Source of the DNA: Methanosarcinaceae archaeon UBA470
Lineage (GTDB): Archaea; Halobacteriota; Methanosarcinia; Methanosarcinales; Methanosarcinaceae
Direction of reading: 5' to 3'
DNA: 27,710 bases
Assembly (NCBI GenBank): GCA_002508425.1
Contig: DAKU01000014.1
Coordinates: 1-27,710, forward strand
Shown here: positions 1-8,298 of the stretch, piece by piece
Layout of the letters: each line of letters opens with the position of its first letter
How positions within the stretch are numbered: the first letter of the stretch is position 1
The notes under the pieces: generated by a model
Database searches by the model: none
What the model was told of the DNA's origin: nothing
The model's input: the letters and a program-made list of their open reading frames with translations, nothing else
Made by a program: the position numbers and the translations under genes

Positions 1-563
1 TCCGCGACCATGAAATATGATCTCTCATCGATGGCTCCCACAACTATCTTATCCGGGTGCATGAAATCGTATACAGCTTTGCCTTCCCGTAGGAATTCGG
101 GATTCATAGCAACTCCAAAGTCTTTACCCGCCTTCTTATCGGAATAACTTTCCAGAATAGGCATGACGAACTTCTCCGTAGTCTCTGGCACTACCGTGCT
201 CTTCACAACGGCCACATGGTAATGATCTTTCTTTGCCATGGCCTCTCCCAGGCTCACAGCAGCGGATTCCACTATGGACAGGTTGATATTACCCTTTTCG
301 TCGGAAGGCGTGCCCACACAGATAAAAGATACATCTGACTCTTGGACCGCATAATCATAGTCCGATGTAGCTATAATGTGTTTTTCTGCATGCTTTGTCA
401 GCAGCTCTTCAAGCCCATCCTCCCATATAGGGGCTTTACCGGCGTTTATCATGCTCACTTTCTTCTCATCTACATCAACACAGATCACTTCATGGCCTAG
501 TTCCGCAAAACACGCAGCAGTAACTGAGCCAACATATCCAGTACCGATAACCGAAATTCTCAT
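1..563 (-). CDS. UDP-glucose/UDP-sugar 6-dehydrogenase, partial (3' end outside window)
   Basis: The reverse strand starts with MRISVIGTGYVG, the Rossmann dinucleotide-binding motif of the UDP-glucose/GDP-mannose dehydrogenase family. It continues with family landmarks (ICVGTPS near residue 95, VVKSTVVPETTEK near 125, NPEFLREGKAVYDFMHPD near 155). About 187 of the usual 420-440 residues are in the window. The family oxidises a nucleotide sugar to the uronic acid in two NAD-dependent steps, supplying sugars for N-glycans or surface polysaccharide. The ATG at 563 has an AGGAG ribosome site (572-576) and an AT-rich TATA region just upstream. UDP-glucose is the likeliest substrate, but an N-acetylmannosamine dehydrogenase cannot be excluded because the substrate-binding C-terminal part is missing. 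Confidence 0.9.
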   Translation of the reverse strand, partial: MRISVIGTGYVGSVTAACFAELGHEVICVDVDEKKVSMINAGKAPIWEDGLEELLTKHAEKHIIATSDYDYAVQESDVSFICVGTPSDEKGNINLSIVESAAVSLGEAMAKKDHYHVAVVKSTVVPETTEKFVMPILESYSDKKAGKDFGVAMNPEFLREGKAVYDFMHPDKIVVGAIDERSYFMVA

Positions 564-590
564 AATGAACTCTCCTACAGTAATAAATTG

Positions 591-606
591 TTATAAAATA
601 TATATT
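591..606 (-). promoter_or_regulatory. Candidate TATA box for the UDP-sugar dehydrogenase gene
   Basis: On the reverse strand this AT run reads AATATATATTTTATAA. It lies about 35 bases before the ATG at 563, so transcription would start close to the AGGAG site. The rest of the 564-902 gap (about 610-855) holds no gene or repeat that I can see. Confidence 0.45.
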
Positions 607-860
607 AGTCTAGCGAGATGATAGATATTGTACTGTTTCTTTTGAATTTGTAGAGGTCAATACATTTCTAAACTAATATTTTAAAAACAAGCAGCTATAT
701 TCTTTTATTAACACTTACTAACGATACTACCACGGAAAGTTATCCACAAAAATGAGGATACTGGCTTATGTTCCAATCTTTTCTATTACCTTATTATACA
801 ATGTCTTTTTATACTCCAATTGCCTTCATGTGACAAGATCGAAAAGAGCAAATTCAGCAA

Positions 861-875
861 AAGTATAATTATATT
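861..875 (+). promoter_or_regulatory. Candidate TATA box for the DRG GTPase gene
   Basis: AAGTATAATTATATT preceded by a purine-rich stretch that could be a BRE. It is placed so that transcription would start around 888-892, giving a very short leader before the ATG at 903. Confidence 0.4.
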
Positions 876-902
876 GTGTTATTATTGTAATGGCAGGTCC
901 AG

Positions 903-1994
903 ATGAGTATACAAGAGGAGATTTCCGAGGTCGAGGAAGAATTAAAGAATACGACCTATAACAAGGCCACATCCCATCACATAGGCAAGCTGAAGGCCAA
1001 GCTTGCACGCCTGAGGGACGAGGTGGCAAAGAAAGCTGCAAGCAAATCCTCGGGGGAAGGCTATTCCGTAAAGAAATCTGGTGATGCCACCGTAACTCTG
1101 GTGGGCTTCCCTTCGGTGGGCAAGTCCACGCTGCTCAACAAGCTCACAGATGCCAATTCCGAGGTAGGGGCATATGAGTTCACCACGCTGGACGTCATTC
1201 CCGGTGCCATGGATTATAAGAACGCCACTATTCAGATCCTGGACGTGCCCGGACTTGTGAAAGGTGCAGCAAGCGGCAGAGGCAGGGGAAAAGAGGTCAT
1301 AGCGGTGGTAAGGAACACTAACCTGGTCCTGTTCATGCTGGATGTGTTCCAGCTTCAGCACTATGATGTCCTTAAGGAAGAGCTGTACCAGTCAGGTATA
1401 AGGCTCGACCAGAAAGCTCCTGATGTGGTGATCAAGAAGCAGGATCGCGGAGGTGTCATCGTCAGCTCTACAATGGAGCTGGAACTGGATGAGGACCTTA
1501 TCAAGGCTATAATTAACGATTATAAGATCCACAATGCTCACGTGCTAATTAGGGAAAACATAAACGTTGACCAGCTCATCGATGTAGTCATGGGGAACAG
1601 GGTGTACATCCCGTCCATCATTGCAGTGAACAAGGTAGATCTGGCCGACCCTGCTTCCCTGGAAGCGGCAAAACGAAAATTCCCGGATGCAGCTTTCATC
1701 TCTGCCGATCGGGATGTTGATCTCCACGTTGTGCAAGACAACATTTACGATGCCCTGGATTTCATCAGGATCTATCTTAAACCGCAGGGAGGGCCTGCAG
1801 ATCTCGAAGAGCCCATGATAGTGCAGAATGGTACGACCGTAGGGGATGTCTGTGACAAGCTGCACAGGGATTTCCGCAGGAAGTTCAGGTATTCTCAGAT
1901 ATGGGGAAGGTCTGCCAAGCACCCCGGGCAGAGAGCAGGTCTTGACCATGTGCTCAAAGATGAAGATTTGGTAACGCTTATTATCAATATGTGA
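903..1994 (+). CDS. DRG-family (Obg superfamily) GTP-binding protein with TGS domain
   Basis: This 363-residue protein is a full-length archaeal DRG GTPase, a translation-associated factor thought to act with ribosomes. A basic helical N terminus (1-55) is followed by the G domain: G1 GFPSVGKST at 68-76, switch threonines near 94-95, G3 DVPG at 114-117, G4 NKVD at 243-246 and a G5-like SAD near 268. The TGS domain fills about 285-363 and ends in the typical VTLIINM. Length and motif order match the family. The ATG at 903 is chosen because the helical N terminus (MSIQEEISEVEEELKNT) is family-typical; the ATG at 890 is out of frame. Confidence 0.96.
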   Translation: MSIQEEISEVEEELKNTTYNKATSHHIGKLKAKLARLRDEVAKKAASKSSGEGYSVKKSGDATVTLVGFPSVGKSTLLNKLTDANSEVGAYEFTTLDVIPGAMDYKNATIQILDVPGLVKGAASGRGRGKEVIAVVRNTNLVLFMLDVFQLQHYDVLKEELYQSGIRLDQKAPDVVIKKQDRGGVIVSSTMELELDEDLIKAIINDYKIHNAHVLIRENINVDQLIDVVMGNRVYIPSIIAVNKVDLADPASLEAAKRKFPDAAFISADRDVDLHVVQDNIYDALDFIRIYLKPQGGPADLEEPMIVQNGTTVGDVCDKLHRDFRRKFRYSQIWGRSAKHPGQRAGLDHVLKDEDLVTLIINM

Positions 1995-2016
1995 CAATCG
2001 ATACCCATAAGAACCA

Positions 2017-2038
2017 GCAGGTCTATATCAGGACCTGC
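2017..2038 (+). terminator. Hairpin after the DRG gene
   Basis: GCAGGTC (2017-2023) pairs perfectly with GACCTGC (2032-2038) around an eight-base loop, 22 bases after the DRG stop codon. There is no T-tract behind it, so its role as a terminator is only suggested by position. Confidence 0.35.
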
Positions 2039-2069
2039 GTCAATTCGACCGTAATCTAACAATCAGCAT

Positions 2070-2142
2070 AGTCCTGTAGGGTAGTGGTCAATCCTTTCGG
2101 CCTTTGGAGCCGAAGACGGTGGTTCGAATCCGCCCAGGACTA
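2070..2142 (+). tRNA. tRNA-Gln (anticodon UUG)
   Basis: A cloverleaf can be folded by eye. The acceptor stem AGTCCTG (2070-2076) pairs with CAGGACT (2135-2141), with discriminator A at 2142. The anticodon stem TCGGC/GCCGA encloses the loop CTTTGGA with anticodon TTG, and the T arm is GGTGG-TTCGAAT-CCGCC. CCA is not encoded and no intron is seen. The purine-pyrimidine A1-T72 start and the overall sequence resemble methanogen tRNA-Gln. Confidence 0.95.
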
Positions 2143-2204
2143 TCAAAATATTTTTATCAGTCATCTACTCTACCCATCCAGTTGTCTTGTGGAAAGATCT
2201 TCTT

Positions 2205-3638
2205 TTACTTTTTCCAGAACTCTGGAGTGAACATTACCAGCACTGTAAATATTTCAAGCCTACCTATCCACATATTTGCTATCAATACCACTTTAACAAG
2301 TGCTGGCAGGGCGTTGAAACTTCCCATTGGTCCGATAAGATTGAATCCCGGACCTATGTTACCCAGAGTTGTGATGGATGCAGTTATTGAGCTAAGAATA
2401 TCCACCCCCATCAATGAAATAATAAATGTACTTGTCATGAATATCAGAAAATACATCACCACAAATGATACCGTCTCATGTATCACATTTTCTGGAACAG
2501 TCTTTCCATTAAATTTGATAGGCTTTACTGCTTTTGGATGAATGGATTTAAATAGTTCCCATCTGGCGTACTTCAATAACAATAGTATTCTTATTGCTTT
2601 TGGACCACCCGCAGTTGATCCGGCACATCCTCCGATGAACATTACAAGTAACAGTACTATCCTTGAAGAGTCAGGCCATAAATTGAAATCTATACTAGCA
2701 AAACCCGTGGTTGTAATGAGAGATACTACCTGGAACACAGAATAGCGCAGACAGGTTAAGGGATCTGCACCTATTCCATATCTCAATGCGAGGATGAGCA
2801 TAGCACTTGCCACTACAACTACAGCTGTGTAAAACTTGAATTCTTCATCCTTAAAGAGAATTTTATGATCAGTATAAAGAGTCCTGTAAAGCAGTGCAAA
2901 GTTTGCTCCTGCTATAAACATGAAAATTATGATTATAGCTTCTATTAAAGGACTGTCAAAAGCTGCAATGCCCTGGCCATAAGGGGAAAAACCGCCTGTA
3001 GCCATTGTGGTGAATGTATGAGTAACAGCATCATAGGTTGACATGCCAGCAAGGTGTAATGCAGCGATCTGCAAGGCCGATATCACCACATATACCATCC
3101 AGAGGATCTTGGCTGTATCCCTTATCCTGGGTTTTATCTTATCCTCTGTAGGGCCGGGAGCTTCAGCACGAAAAAGTAGTTTACCGGCGGTGGACAATTT
3201 TGGAAGAATAGCAACGAACAGCACAATGATGCCCATTCCCCCTATCCACTGGATCATACAACGCCAGAAAAGAATGCTTCGTGATTGGCTTTCTATTTCA
3301 TCAAGGATAGTTGCACCGGTAGTGGTAAAGCCCGACATGGTTTCAAAAAAAGCATTTAGCGGAGACATACCTTCAACAATGAATGGAATGGATCCAAAAA
3401 ACATAGCTACTAACCAACTGAGGGCTACAACAGCAAAAGCTTCCCTTAGCTTCCAGTCATCATCTGACTTGTAGCGTAACCACAGATATATACCTGCCAT
3501 TTCTGTTAAGCCCATGCCTACAAGAAAAGGAACTGAGCTTTCATGATAATATAAAGCCAAAAGCAAGGGAAATATCATCATAAGTCCCAGGAAACGCAGG
3601 AGAGTTCCCAATACACTCAGTATGACTTTTGAGTTCAT
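2205..3638 (-). CDS. trkH: TrkH-type potassium uptake channel subunit
   Basis: This 477-residue integral membrane protein is the K+-translocating subunit of a Trk system. Four pore-loop motifs with the selectivity-filter glycine are visible: SGFTTTGATI (about 102-111), TTMATGGFSPYG (about 210-221), LITTTGFASID (about 307-317) and TTLGNIGPGF (about 425-434). Each lies between predicted membrane helices. Length is normal. It begins 12 bases after the trkA stop codon, so the two are surely co-transcribed, with the regulatory subunit first. The 3' end faces the tRNA-Gln gene convergently, with about 60 bases between them. Confidence 0.96.
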   Translation of the reverse strand: MNSKVILSVLGTLLRFLGLMMIFPLLLALYYHESSVPFLVGMGLTEMAGIYLWLRYKSDDDWKLREAFAVVALSWLVAMFFGSIPFIVEGMSPLNAFFETMSGFTTTGATILDEIESQSRSILFWRCMIQWIGGMGIIVLFVAILPKLSTAGKLLFRAEAPGPTEDKIKPRIRDTAKILWMVYVVISALQIAALHLAGMSTYDAVTHTFTTMATGGFSPYGQGIAAFDSPLIEAIIIIFMFIAGANFALLYRTLYTDHKILFKDEEFKFYTAVVVVASAMLILALRYGIGADPLTCLRYSVFQVVSLITTTGFASIDFNLWPDSSRIVLLLVMFIGGCAGSTAGGPKAIRILLLLKYARWELFKSIHPKAVKPIKFNGKTVPENVIHETVSFVVMYFLIFMTSTFIISLMGVDILSSITASITTLGNIGPGFNLIGPMGSFNALPALVKVVLIANMWIGRLEIFTVLVMFTPEFWKK

Positions 3639-3650
3639 GAACCACCATTA

Positions 3651-4985
3651 TTACTTGAAAAGTTTTTCCACTGCTTCCATGGATGATGGGAGAGTGAATA
3701 CCACAACTCTGTCATTTTCCTCAACCACATGACTTCCACGGGGAACGATGGTCCTTCCATTGTGCACGATCATGCTTACAATGGCACCTGCAGGGAATTT
3801 CACTTCACGCAATGGTTTACCAACTATTTTTGATTTGCTTGAAGCAGTGTATTCAATGATTCTAGCTTTTTGTCCTTCGATGGTAGTGATCGTCCCAATG
3901 CTTGTTCCCATTGTCAATTTAAGTACCTCATTGACAGTTGCTCCTCTGGGACTTACTGCACTATCCACCCCTACCATTTCAAACAGAGAGATGTAATCAG
4001 ACCTATCAGACCTGGCGATAACTTTCTTAGCGCCCAGTTTTTTAGCTATAAGAGAACACAAGAGATTCTTTTCATCACTATCTGTAACGGAAATGACCAC
4101 ATCCATTTCATTGATACCCTCGTCCTTTAGGAGGGTGATGTCTGTTCCATCGCCATTCAATACAAGAACCCCGGAAAGTTTGTCTGCGATATCTTCACAT
4201 CGAGCCCTGCGCGATTCTATGATCTTAATATCTGTCTCGCTGTTAGCAATGAGTTTCGCAAGGTAAAAACCAACTATACCTCCACCTATGATCATGACCT
4301 TGCTACGTTTGCCAACTATCTCTCCCAGAAGTCCTCTTATTTCCTTCATTGCAGAAGGTTGACCTATTACTACTATGTGATCGTTCTCCTGCATAGAATC
4401 TTCTCCATGAGGGATGATCACGTCATCTTTACGAAAAATAGCACTTACTATACAAGAATCAGCAAGATAAAGGTCTTTCAACATCTTATTGGCAAAATAA
4501 CTTCCTTTCGAAACCACCAGCTCCATCATTTCCACTTTACCTTCTGCAAATGATTCTGCATCAATGGCAGATGGTATTGCAAGTATCTGTGCGACTTCAG
4601 AAGCCATAGCAAGTTCAGGGCATATCATCACATCGATGCCTATACTAGCACGCTTGGCTACTGGCTTATTAATGTAATCCGGATTACTCACCCTTGCCAT
4701 TGTCTTAAGTTTACCTTTATCGCCTACAATGAGCTTAGCAGCCATGCATGCTACGATGTTGACCTCATCGGAACCAGTGACAGCCATCAGGATGTCAGTC
4801 CCTTTAAGAACTTTGGACAATATCGATACATTCGCTCCATTGCCCTGAATGACCTGGACATCTAACTCATCAACCCGCTTACAAGTCTCTTGATCTTGTT
4901 CTATGATTATTACATCATTAGTAGCATAGAGTGCTTTTGCTATATGGTAGCCTACTGCCCCTGCACCTATTATGACCGCTTTCAT
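3651..4985 (-). CDS. trkA: TrkA potassium-uptake regulatory protein (two RCK domains)
   Basis: This 444-residue cytosolic protein has two tandem RCK modules. The first Rossmann fold starts MKAVIIGAGAVGYHIAK (residues 1-17), and the second starts at about 228 with KVMIIGGGIVGFYLAK. Each is followed by a TrkA-C domain (for example EGKVEMMELVVSKGSYFANK at about 148-167 and the C-terminal 75 residues). It binds NAD(H) or other nucleotides and gates the TrkH channel encoded directly downstream. An AAGGTG ribosome site precedes the ATG at 4985. The duplicated RCK layout is the usual one for archaeal TrkA. Confidence 0.96.
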   Translation of the reverse strand: MKAVIIGAGAVGYHIAKALYATNDVIIIEQDQETCKRVDELDVQVIQGNGANVSILSKVLKGTDILMAVTGSDEVNIVACMAAKLIVGDKGKLKTMARVSNPDYINKPVAKRASIGIDVMICPELAMASEVAQILAIPSAIDAESFAEGKVEMMELVVSKGSYFANKMLKDLYLADSCIVSAIFRKDDVIIPHGEDSMQENDHIVVIGQPSAMKEIRGLLGEIVGKRSKVMIIGGGIVGFYLAKLIANSETDIKIIESRRARCEDIADKLSGVLVLNGDGTDITLLKDEGINEMDVVISVTDSDEKNLLCSLIAKKLGAKKVIARSDRSDYISLFEMVGVDSAVSPRGATVNEVLKLTMGTSIGTITTIEGQKARIIEYTASSKSKIVGKPLREVKFPAGAIVSMIVHNGRTIVPRGSHVVEENDRVVVFTLPSSMEAVEKLFK

Positions 4986-5118
4986 GAAACACCTTCATAT
5001 TAATATTGCACGTCAGAAATAAAACTATATGTGAATTTACCTCTTCATGCTATCAAATAACGTCTTTTTCTTTAACTCATCATAATGAGAATTACTATAT
5101 CTACTAATGTGGATATTC

Positions 5119-5125
5119 TTATATA
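5119..5125 (+). promoter_or_regulatory. TATA box for the small zinc-finger gene and its leader
   Basis: TTATATA in an otherwise ordinary intergenic stretch. An archaeal start about 25 bases downstream falls near 5146-5150, just before the inverted repeats at 5163-5253, so the structured region would be the 5' leader of the transcript. Confidence 0.5.
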
Positions 5126-5162
5126 CTGCTTTCAAGTAGGTATTTGCTAGATCAATAGCAAA

Positions 5163-5253
5163 GTGGTGAATACACTTCAAATCATGGGATTCTTAGAATC
5201 TCAATCATTGCTCCGACAATGATTGTAAATGATCAAAAAGGTGTGTTCACCAC
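5163..5253 (+). ncRNA. Structured 5' leader (candidate cis-regulatory RNA or riboswitch-like element)
   Basis: Four nested helices can be drawn by eye. The closing helix pairs GTGGTGAATACACTT (5163-5177) with AAGGTGTGTTCACCAC (5238-5253): 15 pairs with one bulged G and one G-T pair. Inside it ATCAT (5181-5185) pairs with ATGAT (5229-5233). That encloses hairpin A, GATTC-TTA-GAATC (5188-5200), and hairpin B, a nine-pair stem at 5202-5225 with loop CTCCGA. It ends 15 bases before the AGGAGG site of the next gene. The pairing is seen in the sequence; function is inferred, and I do not match it to a known riboswitch class. Confidence 0.6.
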
Positions 5254-5282
5254 AGCAAATCTGCAAGAGGAGGGGAAAATCT

Positions 5283-5408
5283 ATGGAATTTGTAACCGTA
5301 ACCTGTCAAAACTGTGGTAATGAGATGTACGTCCTGAGCAAGTGCGTCCGCGATGTGATGTATTGTAGTATCCACTGCCTAGAGTCAGGTACCTCCTCAA
5401 AAGTCTGA
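5283..5408 (+). CDS. 41-residue zinc-finger protein (TRASH/FCS-like)
   Basis: A very short gene: MEFVTVTCQNCGNEMYVL and onward to the TGA at 5406-5408. It has a CxxC pair (residues 8 and 11), a lone Cys at 21, and YCSIHC (28-32) with CSxxxC-type spacing, the layout of a TRASH or FCS-type zinc finger. A strong AGGAGG site (5268-5273) stands nine bases before the ATG, and the long structured leader lies in front. The TGA opens a nine-pair terminator hairpin. Likely a nucleic-acid-binding or metal-handling microprotein; its function is unknown. The ribosome site and cysteine spacing make it credible despite its length. Confidence 0.75.
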   Translation: MEFVTVTCQNCGNEMYVLSKCVRDVMYCSIHCLESGTSSKV

Positions 5409-5428
5409 GTGCTCAAAAAGAGCACTCA
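5406..5428 (+). terminator. Terminator hairpin of the small zinc-finger gene, overlapping the left att repeat
   Basis: TGAGTGCTC (5406-5414) pairs perfectly with GAGCACTCA (5420-5428) around AAAAA. The first bases are the stop codon. The right arm and loop are part of the 26-bp repeat that recurs at 19389-19414. There the outer left arm is different and only GCTC/GAGC can pair. Confidence 0.65.
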
Positions 5429-5436
5429 CACCTCAT
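5411..5436 (+). repeat. attL: left copy of the 26-bp direct repeat
   Basis: Begins GCTCAAAAAGAGCACTCACA and ends CCTCAT. It is identical over 26 bases to 19389-19414. It lies 61 bases before the integrase gene and immediately after a host gene. Confidence 0.8.
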
Positions 5437-5496
5437 TTTAGTGCTTCCATTTACTTTCACTTTGCTAGGTAGTTACTTTTTAAACATAACGGTGAA

Positions 5497-6609
5497 GTGA
5501 GAAAAGTGGCACTATACGATTATGATAGAAAATTAAAGGCAACAGAAGATCGAATAAGGTCTGCAAACTATTCTGAATCGCACAAGGAACTATTTTTTAA
5601 ATTTGAGCGTTCTCTTTTCCTTGAAGGTTTGAAGAAACCAAGGGTTTTAAAATATTTGACTCAGCTTCATGTTATTGGTCAGTGGTGTGATTTTGACTTC
5701 AAATGTGCTACAAGAGAGAATGTAGAGCACATTATGGAGATGGTTGCAAAAGCAGAAATCAGTGACCTTACAAAACATGATTATGAAATCACGGTTAAAC
5801 GGTTTTTCAGATGGCTGAATGATGGAGTAGATCCGGATATTACAAAATGGATTCGTCGCAGAGTCAAGAATCCCACTAAGCTTCCGGAGGAATTACTTAC
5901 TGAGACAGATGTCTTCCAGATGATTGAAGCTGCAGATCATCCCCGAGACAAAGCTATAATAGCAATCTTCTGGGACGCCGGAGGCAGGACCGGGGAAATA
6001 GGCGAATTGAAAATAAAGCATGTGGTTTTTGATAAACATGGTGCTGTTGCAACGGTAGACGGTAAAACAGGTATGAGAAGAGTAAGACTTGTTTTCTGTG
6101 TACCATATCTTGCAGCCTGGCTGGATATTCACCCACACAAACGCAATCCTGATGCTTATTTATGGGTCGGGATTGGAATTAAAGGCAGGGGTAAACAGCT
6201 TGATTATCCATCTTTGAGGATGGTTATAAAAAGAATTTCTAAGAAAGCAGGTATCAGAAAGAGGGTTTACAACCACCTCTTCAGACACTCGCGGAGCACG
6301 GATCTCGCGCAATACCTGACTGAATCCCAGATGAAGGAACATTTGGGATGGGTGCAGGGTTCTAATATGCCTCAAACATATGTGCATCTTTCAGGTAAGC
6401 AGATCGATAATGCTATCCTGAAGATCCACGGGATTGTCAAGGAAGAGGATACAATGCCACAGCTTACAAGTACTCTGTGTCCCAGGTGCAGGCTGAACGG
6501 GCCGACTTCAACTTTTTGTTCCCGGTGTGGTATGGCTTTGAGGGTTGATGTTGTTGTGGATGTGGAGAAGGAACCGGAGATCGCGAAGATATTGAGGGAG
6601 AGTGTGTGA
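5497..6609 (+). CDS. Tyrosine recombinase/integrase with C-terminal zinc ribbon
   Basis: A 370-residue site-specific recombinase. An N-terminal SAM-like core-binding domain (about 30-110) is followed by the catalytic domain with Arg164 (GGRTGEIGE), Lys190 (GKTG), His260-x-x-Arg263 (HLFRHSRS), Trp285 in the second-histidine position and the nucleophile Tyr295 (QTYVHL). A zinc ribbon follows with CPRC (328-331) and CSRC (341-344), a fusion common in archaeal integrases. The full catalytic set suggests an active enzyme. The start is GTG at 5497 or GTG at 5506; the latter is better spaced from GGTGA at 5491-5495. It sits inside attL and most likely drives integration at that repeat. Confidence 0.93.
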   Translation: MRKVALYDYDRKLKATEDRIRSANYSESHKELFFKFERSLFLEGLKKPRVLKYLTQLHVIGQWCDFDFKCATRENVEHIMEMVAKAEISDLTKHDYEITVKRFFRWLNDGVDPDITKWIRRRVKNPTKLPEELLTETDVFQMIEAADHPRDKAIIAIFWDAGGRTGEIGELKIKHVVFDKHGAVATVDGKTGMRRVRLVFCVPYLAAWLDIHPHKRNPDAYLWVGIGIKGRGKQLDYPSLRMVIKRISKKAGIRKRVYNHLFRHSRSTDLAQYLTESQMKEHLGWVQGSNMPQTYVHLSGKQIDNAILKIHGIVKEEDTMPQLTSTLCPRCRLNGPTSTFCSRCGMALRVDVVVDVEKEPEIAKILRESV

Positions 6610-6626
6610 GGGATTTACTCCCTCTA

Positions 6627-8198
6627 TTAGGATTCTAAATCAGTTATCCCTAACTTTTTTTTCCATTGATTGCTGTGCCGTTCAATTAAATCGATCTCTT
6701 TTTTTGCTTTAGTCAAATAAAGGTTTATTTGAGAATGCAATTCCTTTCCATTTAGTTTATCATTTTCAATTAAAAAGTGTAGGTCAGCCAGAGAATATAC
6801 AGCACAATGATGACGATAAAGAAAATCATCAAACTCCGGATCTCTAGAGCGCGCAAAATTCCTACATTGAATTGAAAGATTATGTAATGCTTCTTGATTC
6901 TTTTTAATCAATTCAAGAAAATTAGTTGCAATATAATTCTCATTTGCTATCCTGAATTCTTGATAGATTCGGATAATGCAATTATATATTTTCTGATGAG
7001 ATATAAATAGAGTTTTATCATCACCAAAGGCATTGTTTTCATACAAGTCATTTAAAGTGCTATAAGATGTGGGTTTTTCTAAATAATATCCGTCACTACA
7101 ATCAATTTCAAAAGGTACTGGCGGCCTATATTTTTGATCCAACATTGGATTGATCCATTGTGCACTAAGAATCCAATTATACATAATATAATCTTCACCA
7201 TTTTTAGCAATGTGGACCGTGATAACATCATATTGAGGTCGATATTGATCTATTAAGCCAAAAGCAGTTTCTATAATCTGTTCAATCGTTAGAGGAGGTT
7301 TCAAAGTAGTTAAAGGGGATTTCAAAGTAGCAAAAAATAATATTCTCCTAGCGCCTGCTATGGAAATGTCTTTTTTATTCATTAGAACGTATGTTTCATC
7401 AAGTGAAAAATTATCCTTATTATATTTGGTTCTAATATAATCTCCAACTGATGGCAGTTCAGGATATACCGTTAGATCATTAATACCTAGATTATCAAGC
7501 TCATCTTTAATTTGCTTTTTATATTCATAAGGAATACGAATGATCATTGATGGATTTATAGTATCAAGAGAATTCAAATCCTTTTTTATGTATCCATTCT
7601 CAATAACATTACTACATATAACAAAAGCTCCTTTTTGGTTATACAAACGACTGTTTGAAGCTTTTAATTCATCACAGTGCTTTACAAACACAGGTTTTTC
7701 AATCAATGATAGAAGTTCACGCGAATCTATAGTTACTTCAAACCGATGCCTGAATTCATTGCAAATGTGTTCTAAATCATAATTATGTACTGTAGCAAGA
7801 AGGGATAAGGCTTTTACCCGCTTATCTTCAAAATCACAGCCCTCTGAGAGATAAACATATACATTTCCAGGATGTTCACTTTTTATATCCACTACAGCAA
7901 AAAACAAAGCTATTAAAGGCTCAATTGTTACATCTACAAGTCTAGTAGGAATACCATAATGTTGCATTTTTGATAATATTTCAAGTGGTGAGGCGAATGC
8001 TTGAAATTCATCAGGCTTCATGTCAATTGATTCTTCATATATTCGCCCTTCATTTTCAAGATAACCTTCATTCCTTGCAATGCTCGGTTGCATGTTGGTG
8101 TATTTTTCAGATTGACCTCGATAATAGATTTCATCACATTGAACACAACATTTGTCTATTAATCTCAGGTATGTTTCCACAGTATTTGCTTGTTCCAT
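6627..8198 (-). CDS. FRG-domain protein
   Basis: A 523-residue protein whose N-terminal part (about 20-230) is an FRG domain: YYRGQSEKY (25-33), QPSIAR (37-42) and the hallmark MQHYGIPTRLVDVT (78-91) with ALFFA just after. The domain is named for FxRG and is often found on mobile elements and near defence genes; its biochemical activity is unsettled. The C-terminal half is unrecognised and includes a near-duplicated KSPLTTLKPPLT. The ATG at 8198 is chosen because GAGGTGG lies eight bases upstream; TTG at 8225 and GTG at 8210 are also in frame. It is convergent with the integrase gene and stands alone. A MITE lies about 100 bases upstream and could supply a TATA box. Confidence 0.85.
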   Translation of the reverse strand: MEQANTVETYLRLIDKCCVQCDEIYYRGQSEKYTNMQPSIARNEGYLENEGRIYEESIDMKPDEFQAFASPLEILSKMQHYGIPTRLVDVTIEPLIALFFAVVDIKSEHPGNVYVYLSEGCDFEDKRVKALSLLATVHNYDLEHICNEFRHRFEVTIDSRELLSLIEKPVFVKHCDELKASNSRLYNQKGAFVICSNVIENGYIKKDLNSLDTINPSMIIRIPYEYKKQIKDELDNLGINDLTVYPELPSVGDYIRTKYNKDNFSLDETYVLMNKKDISIAGARRILFFATLKSPLTTLKPPLTIEQIIETAFGLIDQYRPQYDVITVHIAKNGEDYIMYNWILSAQWINPMLDQKYRPPVPFEIDCSDGYYLEKPTSYSTLNDLYENNAFGDDKTLFISHQKIYNCIIRIYQEFRIANENYIATNFLELIKKNQEALHNLSIQCRNFARSRDPEFDDFLYRHHCAVYSLADLHFLIENDKLNGKELHSQINLYLTKAKKEIDLIERHSNQWKKKLGITDLES

Positions 8199-8298
8199 AC
8201 AATTGACCACCTCATTTAGTTGCAAAAATCAGAGTGTTCTACAATTTTAAATCATCGGTTTAGAATATTCTATTTGCATCCAACTCTATTTTATTATG

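Noticed and set aside
2070..2142. The tRNA-Gln gene as the attachment site of the island
   Set aside because: The tRNA 3' end has no second copy in the window and core trk genes lie between it and the integrase. The 26-bp repeats explain the element better.
5163..5253. CRISPR-like repeats in the 5160-5260 region
   Set aside because: The repeats are single inverted pairs that nest into one fold; there are no regularly spaced direct repeats anywhere in the window and no cas genes.
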